Source: Chloroflexota bacterium
Lineage (GTDB): Bacteria > Chloroflexota > Dormibacteria > CF-121
NCBI GenBank assembly: GCA_005882045.1
Contig: VBHO01000152.1
Location: 1 to 45,297, forward strand
Length of the DNA: 45,297 bases
Reading direction: 5' to 3'
Part shown: piece after piece, positions 23,678 to 32,189 of the stretch
How positions within the stretch are numbered: position 1 is the stretch's first letter
Layout of the letters: each line of letters starts with the position of its first letter
Position numbers and translations under genes: made by a program
Notes under the pieces: model-generated
Database searches by the model: none
What the model was told of the DNA's origin: nothing
The model's input: only the letters and a program-made list of their open reading frames with translations

Positions 23678-24600
23678 TGCTCCTGCTCCTTGAGCAGCTG
23701 CAGAAAGCGATCCTCGAGTGTCTCGTGCCGCGGCTCGACGGCATAGACGCGGCCGCCCTGGCGGACGATCTCACTGACCAGCTGTGGGACACGATCCGGG
23801 TTGAGACCGCGAAAGGTCAGCCACTCGCCTTCGGCCTCCAGCGTCCCGAACTCGCCGAGCGCGGCCCGGCTGCCGGCCGGCAGCCCGGTGACGCGGACGC
23901 GGACCGCGCCGTCCTGCCCCAGGATTTGCGACATGGTGCCGGTCGCGATCACCCGGCCGTGGTCGACGACCGCGAGCCGGTCGCAGATCTGTTCGACCTC
24001 GGTTAGCAGGTGGGAGTTGAGAAAGACAGCCGTACCACGCGCCTTCAGCTGACGGATGATCTCGCGGACGTCATGCCGCCCGACCGGGTCGAGCGCCGAC
24101 GTCGGCTCGTCGAGCAGGACAAGCTCAGGCCGGCCAAGCAGGGCCACGCCCAGCCCCAGCCGTTGCTGCATGCCTTTGGAGAAACCTTCGACCTTGTCGT
24201 CGGCGCGGTCGGCCAGCCCCACCATGTCGAGCGCGAGATCGATCTCCTTCGTCCACTCGGAGCGCGCCATGCCGGACAGCTTGCAGTGCAGCCCGAGCAC
24301 CTCGCGCGCCGTCATCCACCCCTGGTAGCGGAACAGCTCGGGCAGGTAGCCAAGACGTCGCCGGGTTTGCAGGTCGCCGATCGGTGCGCCCAGCACCCAT
24401 CCCTGGCCCGCCGTTGGCAGGGCGAGACCGACCAGGAGCTTTACCGCCGTGGTCTTGCCGGCACCGTTGGGTCCCAGGAAGCCAAAGACCTCGGCGCGGC
24501 GCACGCTCATCGTCAGGCCGCTGAGCGCGACCGTTTTGCCGTAGCGCTTGGCGAGGTCCTGGGTGTGGACGGCAAGAGAGGCGGCATCGGCCGCCTCCAT
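23674..24600 (-). CDS. ABC-2 exporter ATP-binding protein
   Basis: 308 aa from ATG 24600 (MEAADAASLAVHTQDLAKRYGK). The track's TTG 24636 start would overlap the anti-sigma gene by 20 bp and cannot be excluded. Walker A GPNGAGKTTAVK, signature FSKGMQQRLGLGVALL, Walker B LVLLDEPTSALDPVGR and an H-loop in FLNSHLLTEVE are all intact. The C-terminal extension (about 215-308) is the DUF4162-like region common in ABC-2 drug or lipid exporters. Coupled to the permease by a 4-bp overlap. Confidence 0.92.
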   Translation of the reverse strand: MEAADAASLAVHTQDLAKRYGKTVALSGLTMSVRRAEVFGFLGPNGAGKTTAVKLLVGLALPTAGQGWVLGAPIGDLQTRRRLGYLPELFRYQGWMTAREVLGLHCKLSGMARSEWTKEIDLALDMVGLADRADDKVEGFSKGMQQRLGLGVALLGRPELVLLDEPTSALDPVGRHDVREIIRQLKARGTAVFLNSHLLTEVEQICDRLAVVDHGRVIATGTMSQILGQDGAVRVRVTGLPAGSRAALGEFGTLEAEGEWLTFRGLNPDRVPQLVSEIVRQGGRVYAVEPRHETLEDRFLQLLKEQEQ

Positions 24601-24616
24601 CGGGTTCAGATTGCGA

Positions 24617-25729
24617 TTAGTGGAGGGACGTTGCAATGGCGAGCACCTGGTCGGGAGTGAGCTGGCCTCCGACGGCGTAGATTACGCCATTGCTCTGCCA
24701 GACCACACCCGCCCCGAGGACTGACTTGATGAGCAGCCCCGGCACGCCATTGACCTGCACCGGCTCCGTGGTCGCCAGCCCCTTCGGGATCGGTATCAGA
24801 AGGGTGCTCGACGGATCTTTGATCGCTTTGATCTGCGCCGCGATGTCGGGCGGCACCCCAGGTTGCGACAACAGGTAGTCCTCGAGCTCGGCGGCCGTGG
24901 CGCCGGTGGAATCGACCGTCGGCACGCGCGTCTGTCCGATCACGAGGGTCGGCATCTGGGTCTCGCTGGTGCTGGCTGATAGGCCCCAGGCTTCGACGAG
25001 GGCCGGACCGGCGTTGACGATCAGCTTGCTGCCATTGATGCTGGCTGGCATGGGGTTCACATGCACGCCTTTCTGCGCTGCCGACGCGCGCAGCCGCTCC
25101 GCGTCGAAGGTCAGCGATCCCGTGGCGTGCGACACGACACCAAAGCTCACCGGGCCCGAGACGCCCTTGGGCAACGAGGCGGGCATCAGCACCGGCATCC
25201 CCGACTCTGCCGCGGCCGCGGTGGCGTCGCTGAGCTGGTGCAGCGTCGGTGCGTCGGGTAGCCACTTCACCTCGCCGTAGTCGAGCAGCGCGCTGGTCGA
25301 AGCAAAGTCCGAAGACGAGACCTGCACCGGCGTGATGGTCTTCGGCTCGAAGACCCGCAACAGGGTCTGCGCCGCCCCAGTTGCCGTCACGCCGGTCAGG
25401 AGCGCGGCTGCCAGTAGGACGGCGATCGCCGGGGTGGCGATCGGCCGCCAGCGAGGCGACGTCCGCCCTAGCCACCGCTCGTACCACCGAGGCGGGCGTG
25501 CGGCTTCCTCGCGTCGAATCCGCACCTGGACCGACCGCAGTGCCGCCGCCGGTTCCGGCGTGAAGCCGGGCACACTCAGCAGTCCAGCGGTCGCCCGCGC
25601 GGTATTGCCGATCGACTCGAAGCGCGCCTTGCACTCGGCGCAGCTGTCGTAATGCGCCTGGTCGACCGACGTCAGCGCCAGGGGCTCGTCGTAGATTCGT
25701 CGAAGCGTTCCGTCACTCAGGTGTCGCAC
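24617..25729 (-). CDS. Zinc-finger anti-sigma factor with a large extracytoplasmic domain
   Basis: 370 aa from GTG 25729, chosen because AAGGAGGT lies five bases upstream. The track's longer start lacks this. A ZAS-type motif HYDSCAECKARF (about residues 26-37) should bind zinc and hold the sigma factor. One transmembrane helix follows (ATPAIAVLLAAALLTGVTATG). The remaining ~240 residues lie outside the membrane and show VLMPASLPKGVSGPVSFGVV and a C-terminal GVVWQSNGVIYAVGGQLTPDQVLAIATSL, which resembles DUF4367-like domains. The gene overlaps the sigma gene by 17 bp. It probably senses an envelope signal and releases the sigma factor. Confidence 0.82.
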   Translation of the reverse strand: MRHLSDGTLRRIYDEPLALTSVDQAHYDSCAECKARFESIGNTARATAGLLSVPGFTPEPAAALRSVQVRIRREEAARPPRWYERWLGRTSPRWRPIATPAIAVLLAAALLTGVTATGAAQTLLRVFEPKTITPVQVSSSDFASTSALLDYGEVKWLPDAPTLHQLSDATAAAAESGMPVLMPASLPKGVSGPVSFGVVSHATGSLTFDAERLRASAAQKGVHVNPMPASINGSKLIVNAGPALVEAWGLSASTSETQMPTLVIGQTRVPTVDSTGATAAELEDYLLSQPGVPPDIAAQIKAIKDPSSTLLIPIPKGLATTEPVQVNGVPGLLIKSVLGAGVVWQSNGVIYAVGGQLTPDQVLAIATSLH

Positions 25730-26276
25730 GATTGACCTCCTTGCGCAGGGCCTCTTCCGCCCGGCGCAGCAGCGTTCCCACGTTTCCAACTTTCATCCCC
25801 AGCGCGGTCGCAACCTCCGCGTAGCTCAGTCCGCTGTAACGCAACATCAGGAGCGCGGCGGTTCGCTGCGGCAACTTGCGCAGCGCTTGCCGGACCTCTT
25901 GCCTGACGGCGGCTTCCTCCACCAACCGCTCCGGGTTGGCAGCCGGTGTTTGCGCAGGGTCCAGGGCATGGGCGATCTCGCGCTGGGCCCGTCGCCGCTC
26001 GCCCCGTATCACGTTCAAAGCGGAGTGGACGGCGGCCGAATGTAACCACCCGGCCGCCCGCTCGGAGTCGGGGGAGAGACTCCGGTGGAATTTGATGAAG
26101 ACCTCCTGGGCGACGTCCTCCGCCGCCGAGCGATCGCCGAGTACCCGGTAGGCGATCGCCACGACCTTCGGATATTCCTCGAGGAACAGGCGCTCGAATG
26201 GATCTGGCACCAGCGGATTAACCGCCCTGGCCGGGGTCCGGGTTACGGTCGGGCGCCAGGCCTCGATCTGCAGCAT
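25713..26276 (-). CDS. ECF-type RNA polymerase sigma factor
   Basis: 187 aa. Region 2 is LFLEEYPKVVAIAYRVLGDRSAAEDVAQEVFIKFHRSL, and region 4 is LRKLPQRTAALLMLRYSGLSYAEVATALGMKVGNVGTLLRRAEEAL, both typical of the SigE/RpoE class. ATG at 26276. It heads the operon sigma, anti-sigma, ABC ATPase, ABC permease on the - strand. The gene ends inside the anti-sigma gene, which couples the pair. I could not identify an autoregulated promoter with confidence in the upstream gap. Confidence 0.93.
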   Translation of the reverse strand: MLQIEAWRPTVTRTPARAVNPLVPDPFERLFLEEYPKVVAIAYRVLGDRSAAEDVAQEVFIKFHRSLSPDSERAAGWLHSAAVHSALNVIRGERRRAQREIAHALDPAQTPAANPERLVEEAAVRQEVRQALRKLPQRTAALLMLRYSGLSYAEVATALGMKVGNVGTLLRRAEEALRKEVNRATPE

Positions 26277-26492
26277 CTACATCACAGGCACCGCCGCCGA
26301 CCCTGGTATGACAGCCCGTCAAAAGTGACCCCCTCGAAACGTGTGAATAAGTGGAAGTCCGGCGGGCCGTGTGACTCTGTGTGACCAACGATGCACCATT
26401 CCGGCTTGCCTGCTACGTGTGATTCCGGTATTCAGGAAACGTGTGGGAGCGTGTATACAATGATCTGGGATGGGTGACCAGCCACCCTCCGG
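26277..26492. promoter_or_regulatory. Divergent regulatory region between ECF sigma gene and mce operon, with GTGTGA repeats
   Basis: This 216-bp gap carries at least four GTGTGA copies on the + strand (26341, 26369, 26379 and 26418 or within a base), plus the near-copy ACGTGTGGGAGCGTGTA at 26439-26455. Two copies form GTGTGACTCTGTGTGACC. A -10-like TACAAT is at 26456-26461, without a good -35. A 7-bp hairpin GCCACCC/GGGTGGC (26481-26497) sits at the start of the yrbE gene. The spacing suggests an operator cluster for the mce operon. This is inference. Confidence 0.45.
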
Positions 26493-27274
26493 GTGGCACT
26501 GGGGGTATTCGTGGGGGATCGGACCATAGTCGGGCGTGCCCGCCAGGCCGCGATCAACGTCGGCGAGCTCACGCTCCTCTTCCGAGCGGCGCTGCGAGGC
26601 GCCGTCCGACGACCCTTCTACTGGAAAGAATTCCTCGATCAGTGCCGCTTCATTCTCACCGCCAACTTCATTCCGCTGCTCCTCACCGGGGTGGGGTGGG
26701 GCATCATCGTTTCGCTGGAGGCGGGCCACTTCTTCAAGGCGGCGAGCAGCGAGTACCGGCTGGGCGGCTTCGCGGTAATGGCGAACATCCGCGAATTTTC
26801 GCCGGTCGCGACCGGCCTCATGATCGCGGCCGTCAGCGGTACCGCCATCGTCGCCGACCTGGGCGCGCGCCAGGTCCGCCAGGAGCTCGAGGCCTTGAGC
26901 GTGATGGGTCTTTCCAACGTCCTCTTCATCGTGGTGCCGCGTGCGCTGGCGCTGATGATCATGACGGCGCTCTACACGGCTTCTTCATCGCGGTTGCCGT
27001 GGTGGGCGTCAACCCGGGCGCCTTCGTGGCTAGCTTCTTCACGCAGGGCACGCTGGTCGACCTGTTCGGCGGCGAAATCAAGTGCATCCTGTTTGGCGCG
27101 CTCGTTGCCGCCATCTGCATATATAAAGGTATAAGCGCCAAGGGGGGCGCCGAGGGCGTGGCGCGCGCCGTCCACTCCGGGGTCGTGTGGTGCTTTGTCG
27201 GGATCCAGGCGCTCGAGTATCTCTACACCCCCACCGTTCTGGCGCTGTTCCACAGCCAGAACGTGCTGCGCTGA
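26493..27274 (+). pseudogene. YrbE/MlaE-family ABC permease A, single-base frameshift
   Basis: First permease of the Mce lipid transporter (MlaE family). The N-terminal part reads ILTANFIPLLLTGVGWGIIVSLEAGHFF, RLGGFAVMANIREFSPVATGLMIAAVSGTAIVADLGARQVRQELEALSVMG, which is diagnostic. After MIMTALYT near 26979 the frame leaves the homology. Frame 2 continues exactly with GFFIAVAVVGVNPGAFVASFFTQGTLVDLFGGEIKCILFG...ALEYLYTPTVL to TGA 27272-27274. One missing base in acggc (for example acgggc) restores a protein of about 260 aa. GTG 26493 is the longest start. GTG 26511 has GGGGG six bases upstream and may be the real one. The stop overlaps the next ATG (TGATG). Confidence 0.85.
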
Positions 27275-28119
27275 TGGCGACCAGCACCACGATCCAGCCG
27301 CCGGCCCAGCAGTTCGGCCCGGTGCCACGCCGCTTCTGGGCACCGGGGCTGGACCTGTTCGAGGTGCTGGGCCAGATCGTTCTCTTTGCGGCGAGCGCGC
27401 TGCGCGCCATCCCGCGGGCGCTGGGTTATCGCCGAGAGATCTGGTGGTACGCGGCTTTTCTCGCCCTCGGGTCGACGCCGGTGGCGCTGGTCATGACCTA
27501 CTTCAGCGGGTCCGAGTGTTCGGTCGAGGCGTACTACTCGCTGCATCAGCTCGGCGGGGCCGAAAGCCTCGCCGGCGTCTTCAACGCGCTCTGCGACATG
27601 CGCGAGATCACACCGATCTTCTTTGGCTTCGCGATCGGCGCCAAGGTCGGCTGCGGGCTGGTCGCCGAGCTCGGAACCATGCGGATCAACGAGGAGATCG
27701 ACGCGCTCGAGACCATGGGCGTCCCCTCGGTTCCCTTCCTCGTCACCACCCGCATGGTGGCAGCACTGATCGTGCTTCCCGTGATGTACGTGCTGGCGCT
27801 GGCCACCAGCTTCTTCGCCAGCTGGGTGGTGCAGCGCTTTCAGATCGGGCTGGTCTCCAACGGGGTCTACTTCTCCTACTTCTGGCGCTTCACCAACCTG
27901 ACCGATTTCGGCTACTCGCTGATCAAGGCCGTCATCTTCGCCTTTCTCGTCATCTCCGTTGGCGTCTATTACGGCTACCACGTCAAAGGCGGCGCGGTCG
28001 GCATCGGTCGGGCCGTGGCCAAAACCATGGCGATCAGCCTGGTGATGATCGTGGTCGTCAACGCCATCCTCACCCAGATCTTCTGGGGCACCAACCCGAA
28101 TCTACCGATCCCGTCGTAG
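27274..28119 (+). CDS. YrbE/MlaE-family ABC permease B
   Basis: 281 aa from ATG 27274, which overlaps the previous stop. The track's longer start reads back into the first permease. MlaE-family features: CDMREITPIFFGFAIGAKVGCGLVAELGTMRINEEIDALETMGVPSVPFLVTTRMVAALIVLPVMYVLAL, followed by DFGYSLIKAVIFAFLVISVGVYYGYHVKGGAVGIGRAVAKTMA. The paired permeases form the membrane core that moves lipid between the MCE proteins and the inner membrane. Confidence 0.93.
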   Translation: MATSTTIQPPAQQFGPVPRRFWAPGLDLFEVLGQIVLFAASALRAIPRALGYRREIWWYAAFLALGSTPVALVMTYFSGSECSVEAYYSLHQLGGAESLAGVFNALCDMREITPIFFGFAIGAKVGCGLVAELGTMRINEEIDALETMGVPSVPFLVTTRMVAALIVLPVMYVLALATSFFASWVVQRFQIGLVSNGVYFSYFWRFTNLTDFGYSLIKAVIFAFLVISVGVYYGYHVKGGAVGIGRAVAKTMAISLVMIVVVNAILTQIFWGTNPNLPIPS

Positions 28120-28129
28120 AGGTCTGAGC

Positions 28130-28924
28130 ATGTTGAGCAACGGCGAGCCGGTCGCGTCGAATAAGAACGGCGAGTACATGGTCGAGGTCAAGGACCTGCA
28201 CAAGGCCTTCGAGGGCAGGAGCGTCCTCGACGGGGTCACCTGCCAGATCCCCGCCGGAAAGATCTCGGTCGTAATGGGACCGTCGGGGACAGGCAAGAGC
28301 GTCTTGCTGCGTCACGTCGTCGGCTTGCTCTACCCCGATAGTGGCGACGTTACGGTAGCGGGCAAGAGCGTTCCCAACCTGAGCGAGGATGAGCTGCTCG
28401 AGCTGCGGCGCAACGTCGGCATGCTCTTCCAGGATGGCGCCCTGTTCAGCTCGATGAACCTCTACGACAACGTCGCCTTCCCCCTTCGCCAGCACACGAA
28501 GAAATCCGAGAGGGAGATCAAGGAGATCGTGATGCAGCGCCTGGAAGAGGTCGGACTGAGCGAATCCGTCAGCAAGATGCCGAACGAGCTGTCGGGCGGC
28601 ATGCGCAAGCGCGCCGGCTTCGCCAGGGCGCTGGTGCTCGAACCGGAGCTGCTGCTCTTCGACGAGCCGGACTCCGGGCTCGACCCGGTGCGAACCGCCC
28701 TGCTCTGCGATCTGATCAAACAGATCCAGCAAAAGTACAAGTCGACTGGCGTCGTGATCAGCCACGACATCAAATCCTGTTTCAACATCGGCGACCACAT
28801 CATCTTGTTGTACGGCGGCAAGGTCGTCGAGCAGGGCTCGAAGGAGGAGCTGCAGCGGTCGACGAAGCCATTCACTCAGCAGTTCATCACGGGGGCGGTC
28901 GAAGGGCCCCTCGGCATGGAGTAA
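28130..28924 (+). CDS. MlaF/Mkl-type ATP-binding protein of the Mce transporter
   Basis: 264 aa. Walker A GPSGTGKSVLLRHVVGL, Q-loop LFQDGALFSSMNLYDNV (the MlaF-type FQxGALFxS form), signature LSGGMRKRAGFARAL, Walker B LLFDEPDSGLDPVRT and H-loop VVISHDIKSCF are intact. No C-terminal CBS extension as in some Mkl proteins. AGAGGT precedes ATG 28130. It would energise lipid uptake through the two YrbE permeases. The stop is directly followed by the GTG of the first MCE gene. Confidence 0.94.
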   Translation: MLSNGEPVASNKNGEYMVEVKDLHKAFEGRSVLDGVTCQIPAGKISVVMGPSGTGKSVLLRHVVGLLYPDSGDVTVAGKSVPNLSEDELLELRRNVGMLFQDGALFSSMNLYDNVAFPLRQHTKKSEREIKEIVMQRLEEVGLSESVSKMPNELSGGMRKRAGFARALVLEPELLLFDEPDSGLDPVRTALLCDLIKQIQQKYKSTGVVISHDIKSCFNIGDHIILLYGGKVVEQGSKEELQRSTKPFTQQFITGAVEGPLGME

Positions 28925-30010
28925 GTGGGCGCGATCCGCACCTCACGACCGAGGTTTGGGCCGCTGCTGGTGATAGGGCTGGTGGTCGCCCTGGCGCTCG
29001 CCTCCTTCCGGATCGTCAATGGATTGACCGAGTACCGGCTCGTGGTCCCCCTGGATTCGGCCGACGGGCTCTATCCCGGGAGCGACGTGTTGATCGCCGG
29101 CGCCAAGGCCGGAACTGTCCGTGACATCAGCCTCGACGGCAGCCAGACGCTCGTCACCATCGCGCTCGACGATGCCTACGCGCCCGTGCACGCCGATGCC
29201 CGGCTCACGGTGCGGCCCAAGAGCCTGCTCGGTGAGAAGTACCTGGCGCTCGACCCCGGGTCGGCCGGCATGCTGCCCTCCGGGTCGCGGCTGTCGCAGC
29301 GACAGGTGGCCCGCTCGGTCGACCTGCAGGACGTCGTCAACAGCCTGGACCAGCCGACGCGTGAGAAGCTGCGCACGCTCGTGATCTCGCTCGGCGGCGG
29401 GCTCGCGGGCCGGGGCCTCGACACCAATCAAACACTCAGCAACGGCCGGCAGGACCTCGACCACCTGGCGGCCATCACCGATACGCTGGCGGCCCGCGAC
29501 CAGGAGCTGCAGCAGGTGATCAAAGGGCTCGACCAGGTGACAGCCGAGCTCGCCAGCAGCGATCGCCGCACCCAGCTGGGCGCCTTGATCGCGAACTCGG
29601 AGGCGCTGCTGCATTCACTGTCCAAGCAGGATGCCCAGATCAAGACCACGCTGACGGCGGCCAACGCGGCGCTCGGGCGCACCGACGCCTCGCTCTCGGG
29701 AACCGGCGCACAGCTCAACGACATCCTGACGCAGGCGCCCCGGACGGTTGGCCTCCTCAACGGGCTGACCGCGGCCCTCGCGACCAACACCGATCTGATC
29801 ACGCGAGATCCCGCCACCTTCGACGTCGGCATGAAGGACAGCACCAGCGTCTTCGGGGCGCAGGACGCGCAGGGCTATGCCACACGCATCAGCGTGGTGG
29901 TCGGCGCCTGCAGCCCCGGCGTGCCCTGTACCCTGCCGTCCGGCAACCTGCTCCAGGTCCCGAACGCCTTCGACGCGGTCGTGGGCGTGCTCCTCGGAGG
30001 CGGCCGATGA
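28925..30010 (+). CDS. MCE-family protein 1
   Basis: 361 aa. An N-terminal membrane anchor (about 12-30, LLVIGLVVALALASFRIV) is followed by one MCE/MlaD beta-barrel domain (about 37-115; DSADGLYPGSDVLIAGAKAGTVRDISLDGSQTLVTI, RPKSLLGEKYLAL). A long helical region (about 140-300) of the kind that forms Mce tunnels follows. The C-terminus holds two Cys in GACSPGVPCTLPSG, a possible disulfide. GTG 28925 abuts the ATPase stop. It should sit on the outer face of the membrane as part of a six-protein assembly. Confidence 0.9.
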   Translation: MGAIRTSRPRFGPLLVIGLVVALALASFRIVNGLTEYRLVVPLDSADGLYPGSDVLIAGAKAGTVRDISLDGSQTLVTIALDDAYAPVHADARLTVRPKSLLGEKYLALDPGSAGMLPSGSRLSQRQVARSVDLQDVVNSLDQPTREKLRTLVISLGGGLAGRGLDTNQTLSNGRQDLDHLAAITDTLAARDQELQQVIKGLDQVTAELASSDRRTQLGALIANSEALLHSLSKQDAQIKTTLTAANAALGRTDASLSGTGAQLNDILTQAPRTVGLLNGLTAALATNTDLITRDPATFDVGMKDSTSVFGAQDAQGYATRISVVVGACSPGVPCTLPSGNLLQVPNAFDAVVGVLLGGGR

Positions 30011-31044
30011 GGAGCCGCGCCAACCTCCCAATTTTCATCGCCTATGTCCTGCTGGGGCTGCTGGCGACAGGGTTTCTCGCGGCGCAAATGGGTGGCGAGT
30101 TCGTGCTCGGCGGCTACCGGGTCAACGCCATCTTCAAGACGGGCGCCGAGCTGGTGGCGGGCGACGACGTCACCATGTCCGGACTGCGGGTTGGCAAGGT
30201 CGAGACCATGACGCCGGTGGACGGCGCCACCCGGATCACCCTGCTGCTGCACCGTGACCTCACACCGGTGTTCAAGGACGCGCGCGCCGTCATACGCCAG
30301 AAAAATCTCCTCGGTGAAGCCTACGTGGAGGTGAACCGCGGATCGGCGCCGCAGGGCAGCATGGCGGATGGCGGCACCATCGGGTTGGACCACACCCTCG
30401 CACCGGTCGAGGTGGATCAGGTGCTCAACGCACTCGACCCCCAGGTGCGAGACCAGCTCAACCTGGTGATCAACACGCTGGGGCAGGCCACCGCCGGCCG
30501 CGGCAGCGACATGAACGCGTCGGCCGCGGACCTTTCGGCGGTCGCGCTCGACCTGCAGGTGCTGGCCCACACGCTGGCGAACAACTCCGATCACCTGGAC
30601 GCGCTCATCGCCGACCTTCGGAAGGTGATGGAGACGCTGGCCACCTGGCACGCAGACTTCCGCGCCCTGCTCGCCGACTGGGACCACGTGATGGCCACCC
30701 TGGCATCGCGCGAGCAGAACCTGACGGGCACCATCGTCGAACAGGACAAGGTGATGACGATCCTGGACCAGGCGTTGAGCGGCGGCGCCGCCCAGCAGCT
30801 GCACGCCACGATCGCCCAGGGTCCAGCGGCGATCGACAACGCCAATCACTACCTGGGCGGCGCCGCCACGGTGTTCGGCATCGTGCAGAGCGACACACCG
30901 GGGATCAAGCAGCTCTTTGAGGAGCTGGCCTCGGTGATGAGCGGTATCGGCCATCCCGATGAGTCGGGCAGCAACCCCAACGATTGGGTGCACATGTGGC
31001 GGGTCTACTGTGCCGGCCAGTGTTTCCAGCCGGGAACGCCGTGA
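30007..31044 (+). CDS. MCE-family protein 2
   Basis: 345 aa, ATG overlapping the previous stop (ATGA). Anchor helix FIAYVLLGLLATGFLAAQMG (about 9-28), MCE domain (about 33-115; AIFKTGAELVAGDDVTMSGLRVGKVETMTPVDGATRITLLL, RQKNLLGEAYVEVN), then the helical region NLVINTLGQATAGRGSDMNASAADLSAVALDLQVLAHTLANN. The C-terminus MWRVYCAGQCFQPGTP has a CxxxC pair. Role as a subunit of the envelope lipid conduit. Confidence 0.9.
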   Translation: MRSRANLPIFIAYVLLGLLATGFLAAQMGGEFVLGGYRVNAIFKTGAELVAGDDVTMSGLRVGKVETMTPVDGATRITLLLHRDLTPVFKDARAVIRQKNLLGEAYVEVNRGSAPQGSMADGGTIGLDHTLAPVEVDQVLNALDPQVRDQLNLVINTLGQATAGRGSDMNASAADLSAVALDLQVLAHTLANNSDHLDALIADLRKVMETLATWHADFRALLADWDHVMATLASREQNLTGTIVEQDKVMTILDQALSGGAAQQLHATIAQGPAAIDNANHYLGGAATVFGIVQSDTPGIKQLFEELASVMSGIGHPDESGSNPNDWVHMWRVYCAGQCFQPGTP

Positions 31045-32189
31045 CGCGTCGAACCCTCGTCAGCCTGGCGATGGTGATCGGATTCGCCACCGTCTGCCTG
31101 ACCGGGCTGGGATTCATCGCGCTCAACATGGGCTTGCACGGCCCCTGGAGCAACGAGTTCGCCCTCGACGCGGAGTTTGCGAGCGCCAACGGCCTGGTGC
31201 CCCAGGCCGAGGTGCGCGTCAGCGGCGTGCACGTCGGTACCGTGTTAACGATCACCGATGCAAAGGATGGCGCCACCCTGGTGCGGATGGCGCTGCAGCC
31301 CGGCATCCACTTGCGGCAGGACACGCGCGCCGTGATCCGGCCGAAGACGCTGCTGGGCGAGAAGTTCGTCGAGTTGGTTCGAGCCCAGGGGAGTCGGCAA
31401 GCGTACCTCGCGAACGGCGCGACCATCCCTAAGGCCCAGACCGGGCAGGCGATCGAGATCGACGACATCCTCAACGCCATGGACGCGCCCACCCGAGCGG
31501 CGATGTCCGAATCCTTCCGGCAGCTCGGCATCGCCTTCGACTCGCGCCAGCAGGATGTCAGCGCCGCGCTCCCCCCACTCGACAGCACGCTGGCGAACCT
31601 TCGTCCGCTGGCGCGGGTGGGCGAAAGCCGTCAGCAGGAGCTCGATCGCATCCTGACCAACCTCAACACCATCATGCAGGCGCTGGCCGATGAACAGGAC
31701 CAGCTCGGCCACCTGGTCGACAGCGGGGACACGGTGATGAACGGCATCGCCTCCCGCGACCAGGCGCTGGCTGGCACCGTCCGCAACGGCGCGGCGGTGT
31801 TCGGATCGCTCGACCAGGCATTTTCGGGGGTGACGGCGGCAGATCGTGCCTCCCTGCAAAAGAGTCCGGCGACCATCGCGGGCGGACGCCGGACCCTCGC
31901 TCTCACCAACCCGCAGGTCGATCAGCTGCTGCCGGAGCTGCTGCTCGGCCAGATCGGGTATCCGAACGACCAGCTGAACATCAGCAACACCGAGTCGCTG
32001 ACGCTGGCGACCGAATGGATCTCGGCCTTCTCGCACCAGGAGGCGACCGGCTATCACTCGCTGCGCATCACCGGCCTGAACCCCTCGACCCAGCAGACCT
32101 CGGCGTCGGGACCGAGCGTTCCAGCCACGCCGACCGCGCCCCAGGATCTTTCCGATTTGCTGCTGCTGCTGGCAGGGAACGGCCGATGA
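31041..32189 (+). CDS. MCE-family protein 3
   Basis: 382 aa from GTG 31041 (overlap GTGA). The track begins 57 bp earlier inside the preceding gene. Anchor LVSLAMVIGFATVCLTGLGFIAL, MCE domain (ALDAEFASANGLVPQAEVRVSGVHVGTVLTITDAKDGATLVRMAL, RPKTLLGEKFVELV), then a predicted helical stretch and a Ser/Thr/Pro-rich tail (SASGPSVPATPTAPQD). No lipobox cysteine, so it is not an MceE-type lipoprotein. Confidence 0.88.
   Translation: MTRRTLVSLAMVIGFATVCLTGLGFIALNMGLHGPWSNEFALDAEFASANGLVPQAEVRVSGVHVGTVLTITDAKDGATLVRMALQPGIHLRQDTRAVIRPKTLLGEKFVELVRAQGSRQAYLANGATIPKAQTGQAIEIDDILNAMDAPTRAAMSESFRQLGIAFDSRQQDVSAALPPLDSTLANLRPLARVGESRQQELDRILTNLNTIMQALADEQDQLGHLVDSGDTVMNGIASRDQALAGTVRNGAAVFGSLDQAFSGVTAADRASLQKSPATIAGGRRTLALTNPQVDQLLPELLLGQIGYPNDQLNISNTESLTLATEWISAFSHQEATGYHSLRITGLNPSTQQTSASGPSVPATPTAPQDLSDLLLLLAGNGR

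Noticed and set aside
26277-26492. Classic ECF autoregulatory promoter
   Set aside because: I looked for GGAAC-like and GTC-like boxes on the - strand before the sigma gene but found no convincing pair with the right spacing.
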